DNA of 64,000 nt from contig NZ_RJTN01000002.1 in the NCBI RefSeq assembly GCF_005497185.1, positions 434,001 through 498,000 on the forward strand, given 5' to 3'. Within the stretch, counting starts at the first letter, position 1; each line of letters begins with the position of its first letter. The DNA is from Pectobacterium polonicum. GTDB taxonomy: Bacteria > Pseudomonadota > Gammaproteobacteria > Enterobacterales > Enterobacteriaceae. Both the position numbers and the translations under genes were made by a program. This document shows positions 19,304 through 29,546 of this stretch, piece after piece. The notes beneath the pieces are model-generated. The model had not been told where the DNA came from. It was given only the letters and a program-made list of their open reading frames with translations, and did no database searches.

Positions 19304-19933
19304 AGCTACTCCTCCTTTATTACATATGAAAAATAAAGGGGTAGCTCAGTCAAAATAAAACAAAAAAGACGTCCATTCATACCCTTTCCTATTTTCAAAA
19401 ATATTAATTAGACGCTAACCATGGAGAAATAACTTAAATTGACGTTATCATGAAAAATACGAAATCTGTCACTAATGAAATTTTTCTTATCAATAAATTT
19501 AGTAATAATTAATTAACTTCGATTGCTCTCTCGGTGAAAAACAGCATTCACATAGCTGATTGAACAACATTTGCGCTCAAAAGCAGACAGAGTACTTTAT
19601 TTAGTCGTTTTACCCGCACTATCGTCTCTTCCACCGGCATCGTCTCTGGTGGCCAGTGAGCGATCCGTACCACCGTCTGGTGTATGTATTACATGTGACA
19701 TGGTCCTCTGCATGGGAGTGCTCAAACCCACAAAGTCGCCCAAGGATGGCATGATAATGGGCCTTTACTCCGTCAAAACCGCCCAAGTCTCATACGGCAG
19801 TCATACATAAGGAGTATTTTGGAAGAAGCCTCACACTCTATCGTTACGTTTTGTTGTAAAAAAACGACATGTCGTCATTCAACAATCATCAGCGCATGTG
19901 TTGGTGGAAAAATAATAATAGAAAGGGGTTTTC
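19304..19933. other. Intergenic region, AT-rich then mixed
   Basis: Bases 19304-19347 hold an inverted repeat (AGCTACTCCTCC...GGGGTAGCT type arms). The part from 19350 to 19560 is very AT-rich and carries no supported gene. Bases 19570-19810 are open on both strands; see the minus-strand candidate at 19597-19752. The last 120 bp probably contain the gstA promoter. Confidence 0.5.
19597..19752 (-). CDS. Low-confidence 51-aa hydrophilic ORF
   Basis: A 51-codon frame (MPSLGDFVGLSTP to AGKTTK) has a hydrophilic C-terminal half rich in Asp, Gly and Arg. No good Shine-Dalgarno lies at the right distance (GGAG is about 16 nt away). A plus-strand frame overlaps it fully. It may be a remnant of a mobile or accessory gene. 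I recognise no family. Confidence 0.2.
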   Translation of the reverse strand: MPSLGDFVGLSTPMQRTMSHVIHTPDGGTDRSLATRDDAGGRDDSAGKTTK

Positions 19934-20542
19934 ATGAAACTGTTTTACAAGGCTGAAAGCAGTTCTCTTTTTACGCACATCGTTTTGCTCGAATCCAAAT
20001 TGGAGTTCAAACTGGAGAAGGTCAATCTGCGCACGAAAAAAACAGAGCGTGGAACCGACTATATGTCCATCAATCCGAAGGGAATGGTGCCAGCGTTAGA
20101 ACTCGATGATGGATCGATCCTAACTGAAGGCGTCGCTATTGCTGAATACATCGCCGATCTGGTTCCACACTGTAACCTTATCGCCCCCACCGGGAGTATG
20201 GCACGCTACCATACGATTGAATGGCTGAATTACATCTCTGCTGAATTGCATAAAACGTTTACGCCGATCTTCCGCCCCGGCACGCCGGAAACGTACAAAG
20301 AGCTATTGACCGAGTATTTGCAGGTCAAATTCCGTTATATCAATCTGGTGCTGAGTGAACAAAACTATCTGGTCGCCAACCGCTTCAGTATCGCCGATGC
20401 CTATCTGTTTACCGTAATGCGCTGGGCACAGTCGTTAAAGCTGGATATGTTCCGCTACCCTGCGCTGGCCGCCTATCTCGACCATATTGCCGAGCGGCCT
20501 TCCGTCGCTACCGCGCTTAAGGTTGAAAGGTTGAAAGGTTGA
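19934..20542 (+). CDS. gstA: Glutathione S-transferase GstA
   Basis: This 202-aa cytosolic enzyme has an N-terminal thioredoxin-like domain (MKLFYK; NPKGMVPALELDDGSILTEG, with cis-Pro and the glutathione-binding region) and an all-helical C-terminal domain (IEWLNYISAELHKTFTP; FSIADAYLFTVMRW). It closely resembles E. coli GstA and is followed by pdxY and tyrS as in E. coli. AAAGGGG precedes the start. The C terminus is formed by a tandem octamer repeat. Confidence 0.93.
   Translation: MKLFYKAESSSLFTHIVLLESKLEFKLEKVNLRTKKTERGTDYMSINPKGMVPALELDDGSILTEGVAIAEYIADLVPHCNLIAPTGSMARYHTIEWLNYISAELHKTFTPIFRPGTPETYKELLTEYLQVKFRYINLVLSEQNYLVANRFSIADAYLFTVMRWAQSLKLDMFRYPALAAYLDHIAERPSVATALKVERLKG
20519..20542 (+). 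repeat. Three AAGGTTGA octamers at the gstA stop codon
   Basis: AAGGTTGA is repeated three times in direct tandem and supplies the last codons and the TGA stop of gstA. Gain or loss of one unit would change the reading frame at the C terminus. Confidence 0.8.
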
Positions 20543-20560
20543 AAAAATAACACGCAATCA

Positions 20561-20579
20561 CGCCCCGAATGTCGGGGCG
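20561..20579. terminator. Bidirectional terminator between gstA and pdxY
   Basis: CGCCCCGA (20561-20568) and TCGGGGCG (20572-20579) form an 8-bp stem with a 3-nt ATG loop, between convergent genes. Confidence 0.75.
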
Positions 20580-20588
20580 TGCTTCGTT

Positions 20589-21449
20589 TCACGACAGGCG
20601 AACGGCCTGGAAACGATGGCGCGGATTGGCGATGCCATCCTGAGCAGCAACCAATTGCAGCTCATACTCGTTCATCTCTTTCGTCACCAGCATAACTTCA
20701 TACACTGCTGCCGTTGTGTGCTCCAGCGCTTTATCCAGCGCCACGCCCTTCAGCAAATTCACCAGCAACAATCCACTGGTCAAATCGCCCACGCCAACAG
20801 GCTGGCGTTCAAACTCCACCAGCGGGCGGCTAATGTGCCAGGCATCCGTCGGCGTGACCAGCAGCATTTCGAAACTGTCTTCACGGCTTGCCGCTCGGCT
20901 AAGGTGCTTCACCAGAACGATTTTTGGTCCTTTTTCACACAGTGCGCGGGCGGTCTCCACGGCTTCCGTCACGTTATGCACGGTACGGCCACCAAGCAGT
21001 TCCAGCTCAGGCAGATTCGGCGCAATAATGTCAGCCGCGAGTAGCGACTGCTGACAGTGAAAACCAGATACGCCGGGAGCAACAATACAGCCTTTCTCTG
21101 GCGTGCCCATCACAGGGTCACAGAAGTACAACGCATCAGGATTAGCGGCTTTTACCTGCCGAACAATATCCAGAATATGTTCACCTTGCTCAGCAGAGCC
21201 GATATAACCACTCAACACCGCATTACACGTCTTCAGTTTGTCGATATTCGCAATACCCTGTACCACTTCAGTCAAGTGGCTGGCAGGCATCACACACCCC
21301 GTCCAGTGACCATATTGGGTATGGTTCGAAAACTGTACCGTATTCAATGGCCAAACGTTTGCGCCCATCCGACGCATCGGAAACTCTGCCGCGCTATTGC
21401 CCGCATGACCAAAAACGACGTGTGATTGGATGGAAAGTATATTTTTCAT
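20589..21449 (-). CDS. pdxY: Pyridoxal kinase PdxY
   Basis: This 286-aa cytoplasmic kinase of the ribokinase superfamily phosphorylates pyridoxal in the B6 salvage pathway. Substrate-binding segments [20 protein letters not shown] and YFCDPVMG are present, as is the phosphate-binding [11 protein letters not shown] near the C terminus. The length matches E. coli PdxY. It lies between gstA and tyrS as in E. coli, with pdxH, the oxidase giving PLP, two genes upstream. Confidence 0.95.
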   Translation of the reverse strand: MKNILSIQSHVVFGHAGNSAAEFPMRRMGANVWPLNTVQFSNHTQYGHWTGCVMPASHLTEVVQGIANIDKLKTCNAVLSGYIGSAEQGEHILDIVRQVKAANPDALYFCDPVMGTPEKGCIVAPGVSGFHCQQSLLAADIIAPNLPELELLGGRTVHNVTEAVETARALCEKGPKIVLVKHLSRAASREDSFEMLLVTPTDAWHISRPLVEFERQPVGVGDLTSGLLLVNLLKGVALDKALEHTTAAVYEVMLVTKEMNEYELQLVAAQDGIANPRHRFQAVRLS

Positions 21450-21504
21450 TAGCTATGACTCAAACCTTTGCCAGCGCCTATGCGCCTCAACTTACAAGAA
21501 GAAA

Positions 21505-21520
21505 GGGAGCTAACGCTCCC
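21505..21520 (-). terminator. Terminator of tyrS
   Basis: On the minus strand GGGAGC-GTTA-GCTCCC is followed by TTTCTTC, just after the tyrS stop codon. Confidence 0.8.
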
Positions 21521-21533
21521 TTATCGGTGATAC

Positions 21534-22811
21534 TTATGCTTGCCAGCAGATCAGGCAGTAGTGCTTTTTACCGCGACGCAATAAGGTGTAGCGATCAAAC
21601 AGACGGTCAGCAGCACTGAAGGTGTATTCAGGATTCGCCTGTTTTTCACCGTTAATCGTTACCGCATTCGACGCAATCATCGTGCGCGCTTGACCGCGTG
21701 ACGGCACCAACTCGGCACTGACCAGCGCCTGTTGTAAATCAGCGCTGTTTTCCAGTTCGATAATCGGCATGCCATCCTGAGCAAGCTGAGCAAAGTCGTC
21801 CTGCGTCATATCCTGCAACGCGCCAGAGAACAGGCTTTGTGTAATACGACGAGCCGCTTCCAGACCCGATTCACCGTGTACCATACGGGTGACTTCTTCC
21901 GCCAGCACATACTGAGCGCGTGGCGCTGTGCCGCTGTTCTTGTCTTCTTCTTCCAACGCATCGATGTCTTCGAGGCTCATGAACGTGAAGAATTTCAGGA
22001 AGCGGTACACATCGGCATCTGCCGTGTTGATCCAGAACTGGTAGAATTTGTAAGGGCTGGTTTTGCTGGCATCCAGCCAGATTGCGCCGCCTTCCGTTTT
22101 ACCGAATTTCGTGCCATCAGATTTGGTGATCAGTGGAACGGTCAAGCCGTAAACCTGCTTCTGGTTCATACGGCGCGTCAAATCGATACCAGATGTAATA
22201 TTACCCCACTGGTCAGAGCCACCGATTTGCAGTTCGACGCCATGCTGCTTGTTCAGCGAGGCAAAGTCATATCCCTGCAACAGGTTGTAAGAGAACTCAG
22301 TGAATGAAATACCCACATCATCACGATTTAAACGCTGTTTGACGGCTTCTTTGCTAATCATCTGATTAACGGAGAAGTGTTTGCCAATATCACGCAGGAA
22401 ATCCAGCACGTTCATATTGCCGAACCAATCGTAGTTATTGGCGGCGATCGCGCTGTTTTTGCCGCAGTCAAAATCCAGGAAGGGAGAAACCTGACGGCGA
22501 ATTTTTTCTACCCATTCACCCACGGTTTCAGCCGTGTTCAGTTTACGCTCTGTGGCTTTAAAGCTTGGGTCACCGATCAGTCCCGTCGCCCCGCCTACCA
22601 GCGCAACAGGTTGGTGCCCAGACAGTTGGAAGCGTTTCAGGCAGAGCAGCGGCACCAGATGCCCCAAATGCAAGCTGTCAGCGGTAGGATCAAAACCGCA
22701 ATACAGTGCAATTGGCCCTTGCGCCAGCCGCTCTGCTAACGCTTCCTCATCCGTCACCTGGGCAATCAAGCCCCGCTCTTGCAATTGTTTAATCAGGTTA
22801 CTACTCGCCAT
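21534..22811 (-). CDS. tyrS: Tyrosyl-tRNA synthetase
   Basis: This 425-aa class I aminoacyl-tRNA synthetase has the HIGH-like motif HLGHL, the KMSKS-like loop TKFGKT and the C-terminal S4 RNA-binding domain ([19 protein letters not shown]). It charges tRNA-Tyr in the cytoplasm. ATG at 22811 ([10 protein letters not shown]) matches E. coli; the frame extends four codons further. Essential core gene. Confidence 0.97.
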   Translation of the reverse strand: MASSNLIKQLQERGLIAQVTDEEALAERLAQGPIALYCGFDPTADSLHLGHLVPLLCLKRFQLSGHQPVALVGGATGLIGDPSFKATERKLNTAETVGEWVEKIRRQVSPFLDFDCGKNSAIAANNYDWFGNMNVLDFLRDIGKHFSVNQMISKEAVKQRLNRDDVGISFTEFSYNLLQGYDFASLNKQHGVELQIGGSDQWGNITSGIDLTRRMNQKQVYGLTVPLITKSDGTKFGKTEGGAIWLDASKTSPYKFYQFWINTADADVYRFLKFFTFMSLEDIDALEEEDKNSGTAPRAQYVLAEEVTRMVHGESGLEAARRITQSLFSGALQDMTQDDFAQLAQDGMPIIELENSADLQQALVSAELVPSRGQARTMIASNAVTINGEKQANPEYTFSAADRLFDRYTLLRRGKKHYCLICWQA

Positions 22812-23046
22812 CGATAACTCCATTTTTATAAAAACAGGCCGTGACGTTCCCTTTGGGGTTTACGCACCGAGCCGTGAGGGATGCGCAGCATACCTGTCTG
22901 CTGTCGCATGATGATTTCGCTGCTGCATTACCTTACGCAACAAACTACGAACGCCATATCGCTGGGCAATATCCAGCCAACACGAAACTTCATAGGATAA
23001 AGTGCCGATGGTAGGAGCGCCAGCGTTTAACACGGATATTTCGTGA

Positions 23047-23730
23047 TTAAGGCGCTAAACGATCAATCTGCCAGCCCTCTTCCTGTCGCTGGTAGAAAAA
23101 TCGGTCATGCAAGCGGTGTTCACCGCCTTGCCAGAACTCGACAGAATCGATAACGACGCGGAAGCCCCCCCAGAAACTCGGCAAAGGGACTTCGCCACTT
23201 TGGAATTTTTGCTTCAATTCCAAAAATTTGCTTTCCAGCACACCGCGCGCTGAAATCCGGCTGGACTGTTTTGATACCCACGCACCAATCTGGCTGTCTT
23301 TCGGACGACTATGGAAGTATTTCAGCACCTCAAGCGTCGGCAGTTTTTCTACTCGTCCCAGCACCATCACCTGCCGTTCCAGCATATGCCAAGGGAACAG
23401 CAGACTGATACGTGGATTGTTTTCCAGATGATGCGCTTTGCGGCTGCCCATATTGGTATAAAACACCATGCCTTTTTCATCATAGTGTTTGAGCAGAACG
23501 ATGCGCTGGTAAGGCTGCCCGTGTTCATCAACGGTCGCGACAGACATCGCGGTAGGATCGGCCAGTTTCGCTTCACAAGCCTGTTTCAGCCAGCGTTCAA
23601 ACAAATCCAGCGGGTTAGCGGGGAGATCGCCGCGACGAAGCCCGCCTCGCGTGTATTCGCGGCGGATGTCGGCGATATCGGTGGGTTGAAGGAGAGGAGT
23701 CGTGTCAGAGGGGGAGCGTTCCTGAGTCAT
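23047..23730 (-). CDS. pdxH: Pyridoxine/pyridoxamine 5'-phosphate oxidase
   Basis: This 227-aa FMN flavoprotein oxidises PNP and PMP to PLP. FMN-binding residues lie in [18 protein letters not shown], and the C terminus FWGGFRV...[10 protein letters not shown] is typical. It is nine residues longer than E. coli PdxH at the N terminus, and AGGATATT precedes the start. It belongs to the conserved tyrS-pdxH-mliC neighbourhood. Confidence 0.95.
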   Translation of the reverse strand: MTQERSPSDTTPLLQPTDIADIRREYTRGGLRRGDLPANPLDLFERWLKQACEAKLADPTAMSVATVDEHGQPYQRIVLLKHYDEKGMVFYTNMGSRKAHHLENNPRISLLFPWHMLERQVMVLGRVEKLPTLEVLKYFHSRPKDSQIGAWVSKQSSRISARGVLESKFLELKQKFQSGEVPLPSFWGGFRVVIDSVEFWQGGEHRLHDRFFYQRQEEGWQIDRLAP

Positions 23731-23837
23731 AATATCCTGCTATCGCAATGTCGGGCCAGAAGCGGGCGAAAACCTCATTCTGCTCCCGTACCCGAAAAAT
23801 CGCAATCAGCAGTGGCACAGCTCACATTTAGCGTCAG

Positions 23838-24155
23838 TTACATCGGTGCCAACACGCAATCGTCAACAATAACACGTTCACCCCGTTGGATAAATGCACG
23901 ATCGCCTTTACTCCAGAATGTATAGACATCATTGCTGTATCTGACCCCAGAAGCAGACACCACTTGAGGAAGCGCCAGCCGTTCACCATCCAGCAGGAAA
24001 CTCACCTGTGCAGGCGTTTCTCCCCCCTGCTGTAGCGTGACAGTGAGCGGCAGCGTGCCACATTGATAATGCAGCGTTTCCACTGTCTGTTTATGACCAA
24101 AATAACTGCATCCGCTCAGCAGAATCAGCGCTGTCCCCGTCAGCAATCGTTTCAT
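23838..24155 (-). CDS. mliC: Membrane-bound lysozyme inhibitor of c-type lysozyme
   Basis: This 105-aa lipoprotein has lipobox LLSGC (cysteine 16) and the MliC fold: LHYQCG, GVRYSNDVYTFWSKGDRAFI and a terminal VDDC. MliC protects the periplasm against lysozyme. The two cysteines of the mature chain match the expected disulphide. Order relative to pdxH and anmK is as in E. coli. Confidence 0.9.
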   Translation of the reverse strand: MKRLLTGTALILLSGCSYFGHKQTVETLHYQCGTLPLTVTLQQGGETPAQVSFLLDGERLALPQVVSASGVRYSNDVYTFWSKGDRAFIQRGERVIVDDCVLAPM

Positions 24156-24252
24156 TTTTTTCTCCGGTTATACTTGTCAATGGCGGCAACTATCACTGCC
24201 GCTCATGTAAGTTTAACAAGAGGATAAACATGAGCCTTTCGGCAAAATCTGA

Positions 24253-25365
24253 TTAATCCACGTTGATGGGATAAATCGCGCCTAACACCGTTTCCTCACT
24301 CGCCCCCGTGACGGACGGCAAATTGCCCGGCAATCCCGATAACGTCCGTGATGCCAGCCAGGCAAATGCCAGCGCTTCCATATCATCGCCGCTCACACCA
24401 CATTCATCCGTGGTGCTGACTTCAATGCCCGGCAGCAGAGCCGAGAGGCGCATCATGATGAGCGGGTTACGCGCACCGCCGCCACAAACCAACAAACGCT
24501 CACATCCACCAACCAATAGCACCTGTTCAGCAATGCTCATGGCTGTCAATTCGACCAGCGTCGCCTGAACATCCTGCGGCGCAATCGGCGGCAAGCCAGC
24601 CAGCATTCTTTCCAGCCAGCCCAGATTGAAATACTCCCGTCCGGTGCTTTTCGGTGCCCGTAACGCAAAATAAGGATCGGTCAACATCCGACGTAGCAAT
24701 AGCGGACTCACCTGCCCGCTTACTGCCCACGCCGCGTCTTTATCATACGGTTGTGCGCAATGCCGCCAGATCCAGGCATCTAGCAGCATATTCCCCGGCC
24801 CGGTATCGTAACCGCGCACGGGCGCACCTGGCACCAGCAGTGACAGATTGGCGATCCCGCCGATATTGAGCACAATACGACGCTCGACAGGATGTAGCAG
24901 CAACGCATGGTGGAATGATGGCACCAGTGGAGCACCCTGCCCGCCATAGGCCAAATCGCGGCGTCGAAAATCCCCCACAGTGGTGATGCCCGTTAATGCG
25001 GCAACGCGGTTATTATCGCCGATCTGTAACGTACACGGTGCATCCCCCGTAGGCTCGTGCCAGACCGTCTGCCCATGACAGCCAATTGCGGTAATATCCT
25101 GCGCTCCCAACGCTGTCTCTTTAAGCAGTGTCAGTACCGCTTCGGCAAACAAAATACCTAAACGTGTATCCAACTGCCCCAGCGCTGACAGCGTCACAGC
25201 CTGCCCCTGACACATCCCAAGGATGGCCATTTTGATATCCTGCGGTATCGGATGACAGTAGCTTGCCTGCTGTGCAACCGTATGCTCGTCAATCGCGGCT
25301 AGCACAACATCGACGCCATCAAGACTGGTGCCGGACATCACGCCAATATATCTGCCTGACCTCAT
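24253..25365 (-). CDS. anmK: Anhydro-N-acetylmuramic acid kinase
   Basis: This 370-aa ASKHA-fold kinase opens anhydro-MurNAc and phosphorylates it to MurNAc 6-phosphate during cell-wall recycling. The phosphate loop [15 protein letters not shown], the ATP-site stretch [25 protein letters not shown] and [11 protein letters not shown] are intact. It is divergent from slyB, as in E. coli, and starts at ATG 25365. Confidence 0.95.
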   Translation of the reverse strand: MRSGRYIGVMSGTSLDGVDVVLAAIDEHTVAQQASYCHPIPQDIKMAILGMCQGQAVTLSALGQLDTRLGILFAEAVLTLLKETALGAQDITAIGCHGQTVWHEPTGDAPCTLQIGDNNRVAALTGITTVGDFRRRDLAYGGQGAPLVPSFHHALLLHPVERRIVLNIGGIANLSLLVPGAPVRGYDTGPGNMLLDAWIWRHCAQPYDKDAAWAVSGQVSPLLLRRMLTDPYFALRAPKSTGREYFNLGWLERMLAGLPPIAPQDVQATLVELTAMSIAEQVLLVGGCERLLVCGGGARNPLIMMRLSALLPGIEVSTTDECGVSGDDMEALAFAWLASRTLSGLPGNLPSVTGASEETVLGAIYPINVD

Positions 25366-25559
25366 TATATAGCCTTTCCCCTATGGGATAAAAAGAGAAC
25401 ACCGATAACAGCCGTTACGCTGAGAATAAAAATAGCACGTTAACACGCTGAATTATTAAATTTTTTACGTTTTTGCCACACGGGTTAGGTTTTAACCAAA
25501 AAGGAATTTTTGATAATATTTGCTACAAAAAAAGCCATGTATTGTGCTATTTACTTCTC

Positions 25560-25592
25560 TGTTTAAACGCAATTTAAGCGCACTATTATAAT
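25560..25592 (+). promoter_or_regulatory. PhoP-box promoter of slyB
   Basis: TGTTTA-N5-AATTTA (25560-25576) is a PhoP-type direct repeat. Ten bases downstream lies TATAAT (25587-25592). This spacing is what PhoP-dependent promoters show, where the box replaces the -35 element. slyB is a known PhoP target in enterobacteria. Transcription would start near 25600, leaving a leader of about 115 nt. The rest of the 348-bp anmK-slyB gap shows no gene. Confidence 0.7.
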
Positions 25593-25713
25593 CTGAAAAA
25601 AAGAGTAAAAAGAGTGGCATGCTACACTGAGCCAGACCATAATTTATTGGTATAACACTGCGTCGGCCGAGGCTGAGCCAGCCCGACATATTCGCTATTA
25701 AGGAGTTTTTATT

Positions 25714-26181
25714 ATGATGAAGCGTTTGCTTGTGGTTACCCTTGCTGGTATCACGCTCGCTGGTTGTGCTAATACCAGTACGCTTTCCGGTGATGTATAC
25801 AGCGCATCCGAAGCTAAACAGGTGCAGACCGTTACCTATGGCACCATCGTTTCTATGCGTCCGGTTCAGATTCAGGCTGGGGAAGATTCTAACGTTATCG
25901 GCGCACTGGGCGGTGCTGTTCTGGGTGGTTTCCTGGGCAACACTATCGGCGGCGGTTCCGGTCGTAGTCTGGCAACGGCCGCTGGCGCAGTAGCCGGTGG
26001 TGTAGCAGGTCAAAGCGCGACAGGTGCACTGAACCGTACACAGGGCGTAGAGCTGGAAATCCGTCGTGATGACGGCAGTACCATTATGGTGGTACAGAAA
26101 CAGGGCGATACGAAATTCAGCAAGGGTCAACGTGTTGCCATGGCAAGCAATGGCCGTAGCGTCACCGTTTCTCCACGCTAA
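25714..26181 (+). CDS. slyB: Outer membrane lipoprotein SlyB
   Basis: This 155-aa lipoprotein has lipobox LAGC (cysteine 18) and a glycine-zipper segment (GALGGAVLGGFLGNTIGGG; AAGAVAGGVAGQ) that inserts in membrane. It is nearly identical in length and layout to E. coli SlyB, which stabilises the outer membrane under low magnesium or PhoPQ stress. AAGGAG lies upstream. Regulation by PhoP is suggested by the box at 25560. Confidence 0.95.
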   Translation: MMKRLLVVTLAGITLAGCANTSTLSGDVYSASEAKQVQTVTYGTIVSMRPVQIQAGEDSNVIGALGGAVLGGFLGNTIGGGSGRSLATAAGAVAGGVAGQSATGALNRTQGVELEIRRDDGSTIMVVQKQGDTKFSKGQRVAMASNGRSVTVSPR

Positions 26182-26186
26182 CATTG

Positions 26187-26221
26187 TGTGACGATCGCTG
26201 CTCTCCGCGGCGATCGTCACA
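26187..26221. terminator. 12-bp hairpin between slyB and slyA
   Basis: TGTGACGATCGC (26187-26198) and its perfect complement (26210-26221) flank an 11-nt loop. It separates convergent genes and probably ends slyB. No clear T tract follows. Confidence 0.65.
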
Positions 26222-26312
26222 ACGAATAATCAACTCCCGGAATAAATAACCAATAACGGGTATTGGTAATATCACCGGGATTTCATTCTCCCTCTGCGTA
26301 ACCCGAATTTAG

Positions 26313-26750
26313 CTACACTTGATGTTCATGCAATGCCAATATATTTTTTTCAAGACGCGAAACCAACAGCGCTAATTCATCAACCTGCTCTGGCGTAATT
26401 CCAAATAACACCTCACTTCGTGTATGACTAATTACACCATTGACTGCCTGTATTATTGGTTCCGCTGATTCAGTCAGCATAATACGTTTTGCTCGGCGAT
26501 CGTGAGCACAAACGTGACGAGTGATTAACCCTTTCTCCTCAAGCTGATCCAGTGTTCGAACTAATGAGGGTTGCTCAATACCGATTGCTTTGGCCAATTG
26601 AATCTGCGACTGGCCAGGGGGTAAGTGGTATATGTTATGCAACGTGACCCAATGCGTTTGAGTCAGCTCAAGTGGTTTTAATCGGTGATCGACCAGCGCA
26701 CGCCACACGCGCACCAGACGAGCTAAATCAGATCCTAATGGCAATTCCAT
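26313..26750 (-). CDS. slyA: MarR-family regulator SlyA (Hor/Rap homologue)
   Basis: This 145-aa winged-helix regulator is very close to E. coli SlyA ([49 protein letters not shown]). Orthologues in soft-rot bacteria (Hor) and Serratia (Rap) activate antibiotic and virulence-enzyme genes, often against H-NS. ATG at 26750 follows GGAGAGG; a GTG one codon upstream is possible. The AT-rich 230 bp upstream is suited to autoregulation. Confidence 0.93.
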   Translation of the reverse strand: MELPLGSDLARLVRVWRALVDHRLKPLELTQTHWVTLHNIYHLPPGQSQIQLAKAIGIEQPSLVRTLDQLEEKGLITRHVCAHDRRAKRIMLTESAEPIIQAVNGVISHTRSEVLFGITPEQVDELALLVSRLEKNILALHEHQV

Positions 26751-26981
26751 CACCTCTCCTTATTGTTAGCACGCTAAGTTATATCCCTGGATTGCAATCA
26801 ATTCTGATTTATAAGAATAAAAAACGATATTACTATCGTAAAAAAATAGAACCTTTCCTGAACATGATTCTATCAAATAAAAGTCTTTTAAAAATGATCT
26901 TTGGCTTATTTTATTCAATCGAACGCTCCTGCGTTGCTTAAACAAAATTTCACGTAAATAGATCGTCTAAGACAAAATGAC

Positions 26982-27221
26982 TTAAAACAACGATGGCTGA
27001 TGGGATTCTGCTGGTGTATCGGTTTTCTCTGAACGCTGTGACCGTTTCATTCTTTGCCGACACAAACGCAGTACATCCTGTTTCTGAGCATCACTCATTT
27101 GGCCCCAGCTAAAGCGTTCGTTACGACTGCGAAAGCAACCGCGACAATACCCGCCATCATCCGCCTGACAAATACCACGGCATGGATTAGGGACAACAAA
27201 GAGTTCAAGCTGCTCTGGCAC
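26982..27221 (-). CDS. ydhL: DUF1289 family protein, YdhL-like
   Basis: This small cysteine-rich protein (79 aa from the GTG at 27221) has the DUF1289 pattern NPCRGICQADDGGYCRGCFR, four cysteines that could bind metal, and a conserved tail MSDAQKQDVLRLCRQR. The GTG has GGGAGG upstream and fits the E. coli YdhL start; the open frame runs 24 codons further to ATG 27293, which lacks a good site. Function unknown. The position between slyA and gloA resembles E. coli, minus sodC, nemRA and others. Confidence 0.8.
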   Translation of the reverse strand: MPEQLELFVVPNPCRGICQADDGGYCRGCFRSRNERFSWGQMSDAQKQDVLRLCRQRMKRSQRSEKTDTPAESHQPSLF

Positions 27222-27522
27222 ACCACCTCCCGCTACAACTCTATTTATTGAAGCCCTGTTCTTTACTGCTGGCAAGCCAAAACAGACCGTCACAATGAAA
27301 ATAATTAGATAACCATTGTAATCACTGACGATTTTTTTATACGTCAGGCGGCCTAAAATTCCCTTACCACGCCATTAACCCCTCCTGTTGGTACGTTTTA
27401 ACACAAACCTCACCATAGTGTCGCATTTAGTGTCGCATTTTTAGCACCATCCCAACAGCTTGGACTCACCAGAGCCACAACGCTATACTTCCCTTTTGTT
27501 GCACTTTTTTAACGAGGGCATT

Positions 27523-27930
27523 ATGCGTTTACTTCATACCATGCTGCGTGTTGGCAATTTACAACGTTCTATTGATTTCTATACCCAGATTCTGGGAATG
27601 CGCGTGCTACGCACCAGCGAGAATACCGAATACAAATACACACTGGCTTTCGTCGGCTATACCGAAGAGAGCGAGGGTGCAGTTATTGAGCTGACCTACA
27701 ACTGGGGTGTCGACAGCTACGATCTGGGCAACGCCTATGGCCATATCGCGTTGGGCGTTGACGATGTTGCTGCAACCTGTGAGCGTATCCGTAAAGCTGG
27801 CGGTAATGTGACGCGTGAAGCGGGTCCGGTAAAAGGCGGTACGACCGTTATCGCATTCATCGAAGATCCAGACGGTTATAAAATCGAATTGATCGAAAAC
27901 GCCCATGCCGGCAACGGCATCGGTCACTAA
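27523..27930 (+). CDS. gloA: Lactoylglutathione lyase (glyoxalase I)
   Basis: This 135-aa metalloenzyme converts the methylglyoxal-glutathione hemithioacetal to S-lactoylglutathione. Metal ligands are visible as H5 ([10 protein letters not shown]), E56 ([11 protein letters not shown]), H74 (GHIALGVDD) and E122 (GYKIELIEN), the nickel/cobalt class pattern. ATG at 27523 has GAGGG upstream; the frame back to 27460 is leader. It is followed by rnt as in E. coli. Confidence 0.96.
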   Translation: MRLLHTMLRVGNLQRSIDFYTQILGMRVLRTSENTEYKYTLAFVGYTEESEGAVIELTYNWGVDSYDLGNAYGHIALGVDDVAATCERIRKAGGNVTREAGPVKGGTTVIAFIEDPDGYKIELIENAHAGNGIGH

Positions 27931-28077
27931 TACCCTGCATTCTACAGGTGCTGCATCGGCACCTGTTCTCCCCTCTTCTTCTGCTACCGCCACCGGTCGA
28001 AAGGTAACGGGCATGCTGCATCTCCGGCCAAAATTTGCCATAATGCGCGCTGCGTTTTGCTGACAATTAAGAGACAA

Positions 28078-28749
28078 ATGGCTGATAAAAGTGATCTGAA
28101 CGCCCTGAGCGGCCGTTTTCGTGGGTTTTATCCAGTAGTGATTGATGTTGAGACTGCCGGATTTAATGCGAAAACTGATGCCTTGCTGGAAGTCGCGGCA
28201 GTAACATTAAAAATGGATCAAGACGGTTGGTTACAGCCAGATGAAACGCTACATTTTCATGTTGAGCCATTCGAAGGCGCGATTCTGGAACCTGCGGCAT
28301 TGGCGTTTAACGGCATTGACCCCACCAACCCACTACGTGGTGCGGTGAGCGAATACGATGCGCTGCACGAAATTTTCAAAGTTGTGCGTAAAGGGATTAA
28401 AGATCAGGGCTGTAACCGTGCGATTATCGTGGCACATAATGCCACCTTCGATCACAGCTTTATGGCAGCGGCAGCGGATCGCTGTAGCCTGAAACGTAAC
28501 CCGTTCCATCCTTTCGCCACATTCGATACCGCCGCCCTTAGCGGACTGGTTTTAGGCCAAACGGTTCTGGCTAAAGCCTGTATTACCGCTGGCATTGCGT
28601 TTGATTCCAGCCAGGCACACTCCGCGCTGTATGACACCAATCAGACCGCATTATTGTTCTGTGAGTTGGTTAATCGCTGGAAACGTCTGGGAGGATGGCC
28701 GCTTGCGCTGGAAGAAAGCTCTCTCGAAGATACATCAGCCGAAGACTAA
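28078..28749 (+). CDS. rnt: Ribonuclease T
   Basis: This 223-aa DEDD-family 3'-5' exonuclease matures tRNA and 5S/23S rRNA 3' ends. Exo [10 protein letters not shown], Exo II ([11 protein letters not shown]) and Exo III ([11 protein letters not shown]) carry the catalytic Asp/Glu and His residues. The start at 28078 matches E. coli better than the upstream ATG at 28057. Acidic C-terminal extension of a few residues. Confidence 0.96.
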   Translation: MADKSDLNALSGRFRGFYPVVIDVETAGFNAKTDALLEVAAVTLKMDQDGWLQPDETLHFHVEPFEGAILEPAALAFNGIDPTNPLRGAVSEYDALHEIFKVVRKGIKDQGCNRAIIVAHNATFDHSFMAAAADRCSLKRNPFHPFATFDTAALSGLVLGQTVLAKACITAGIAFDSSQAHSALYDTNQTALLFCELVNRWKRLGGWPLALEESSLEDTSAED

Positions 28750-28770
28750 GAAAGCACGAAAGCTAATCGT

Positions 28771-28797
28771 AAAAAAACGGGTGCCATAAGGCACCCG
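28771..28797 (-). terminator. Terminator of grxD, possibly bidirectional
   Basis: CGGGTGCC-ATAA-GGCACCCG (28778-28797) is flanked on the minus-strand side by seven T. It ends grxD and may also stop rnt transcription. Confidence 0.85.
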
Positions 28798-28856
28798 CTG
28801 GGAATATTCACGTTCGCATTAACAGTACTGAGATTGTTATTGCGTGTGGTGCAGCA

Positions 28857-29207
28857 TTACTCTTGATCGGCCTGCTGCGCTTTGTATTTATCAGCCGTTT
28901 CTTTGATCAGCTGTTGCAGTTCGCCACGCTGAAACATTTCAACCACGATATCACAGCCGCCAACCAGTTCGCCGTCCACCCACAGCTGCGGGAATGTCGG
29001 CCAGTTCGCGTATTTCGGCAGTTCCGCACGAATATCTGGGTTCTGTAAAATATCAACATAAGCAAAACGTTCGCCACATGAAGACAATGCCTGGACGGTC
29101 TGTGCAGAAAAACCGCAGCTTGGCAATTTGGGGGAGCCTTTCATGTACAGCAGAATCGGGTTTTCAGCAATTTGGCGCTGAATTTTTTCAATTGTCGGTG
29201 TCGTCAT
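28857..29207 (-). CDS. grxD: Monothiol glutaredoxin Grx4
   Basis: This 116-aa cytoplasmic glutaredoxin has the active-site CGFS within LPSCGFSAQ, the cis-proline NWPTFPQLWVDG and the GGCDI glutathione-binding motif. It carries and transfers [2Fe-2S] clusters, often with BolA partners. AAGGAAG lies upstream. Neighbouring rnt and mepH match the E. coli order. Confidence 0.95.
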   Translation of the reverse strand: MTTPTIEKIQRQIAENPILLYMKGSPKLPSCGFSAQTVQALSSCGERFAYVDILQNPDIRAELPKYANWPTFPQLWVDGELVGGCDIVVEMFQRGELQQLIKETADKYKAQQADQE

Positions 29208-29546
29208 CTTCTTGCTTCCTTAAATCTATAGGATGGCTAACGTCCAAAACGCTAGCCATGAGTCGCCGTCAGAGTGTTACGACAGCGACATTGACTCAAT
29301 GATATTGTACCGATGCCAATAGCTACAAAAAAACGCCATTTTTTGTAAGGTTATTTTCCTACCGATTATTCATCATTGATGAAATCAACGCCAGAAAACG
29401 CTGATAAATCAGACGAAAAAACAACTATTAACGTTTTTTCACTATTCTGTATGAATAAAGCGACCATGCCCACTTTTTTATGACGCCGTTTTCAGGAATA
29501 CTGTGCGGATTGAGCGAGTTAAGGATTATGTTCGGTCACTTTTATT
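29208..29546. other. grxD-mepH divergent intergenic region
   Basis: The 339-bp gap between divergent genes holds no supported gene or clear hairpin. It should contain both promoters. The mepH start lacks a strong Shine-Dalgarno. Confidence 0.5.

Noticed and set aside
19571..19810. 79-codon plus-strand ORF
   Set aside because: It starts at TTG without a Shine-Dalgarno and its composition is not protein-like; the minus-strand frame is slightly better but also weak.
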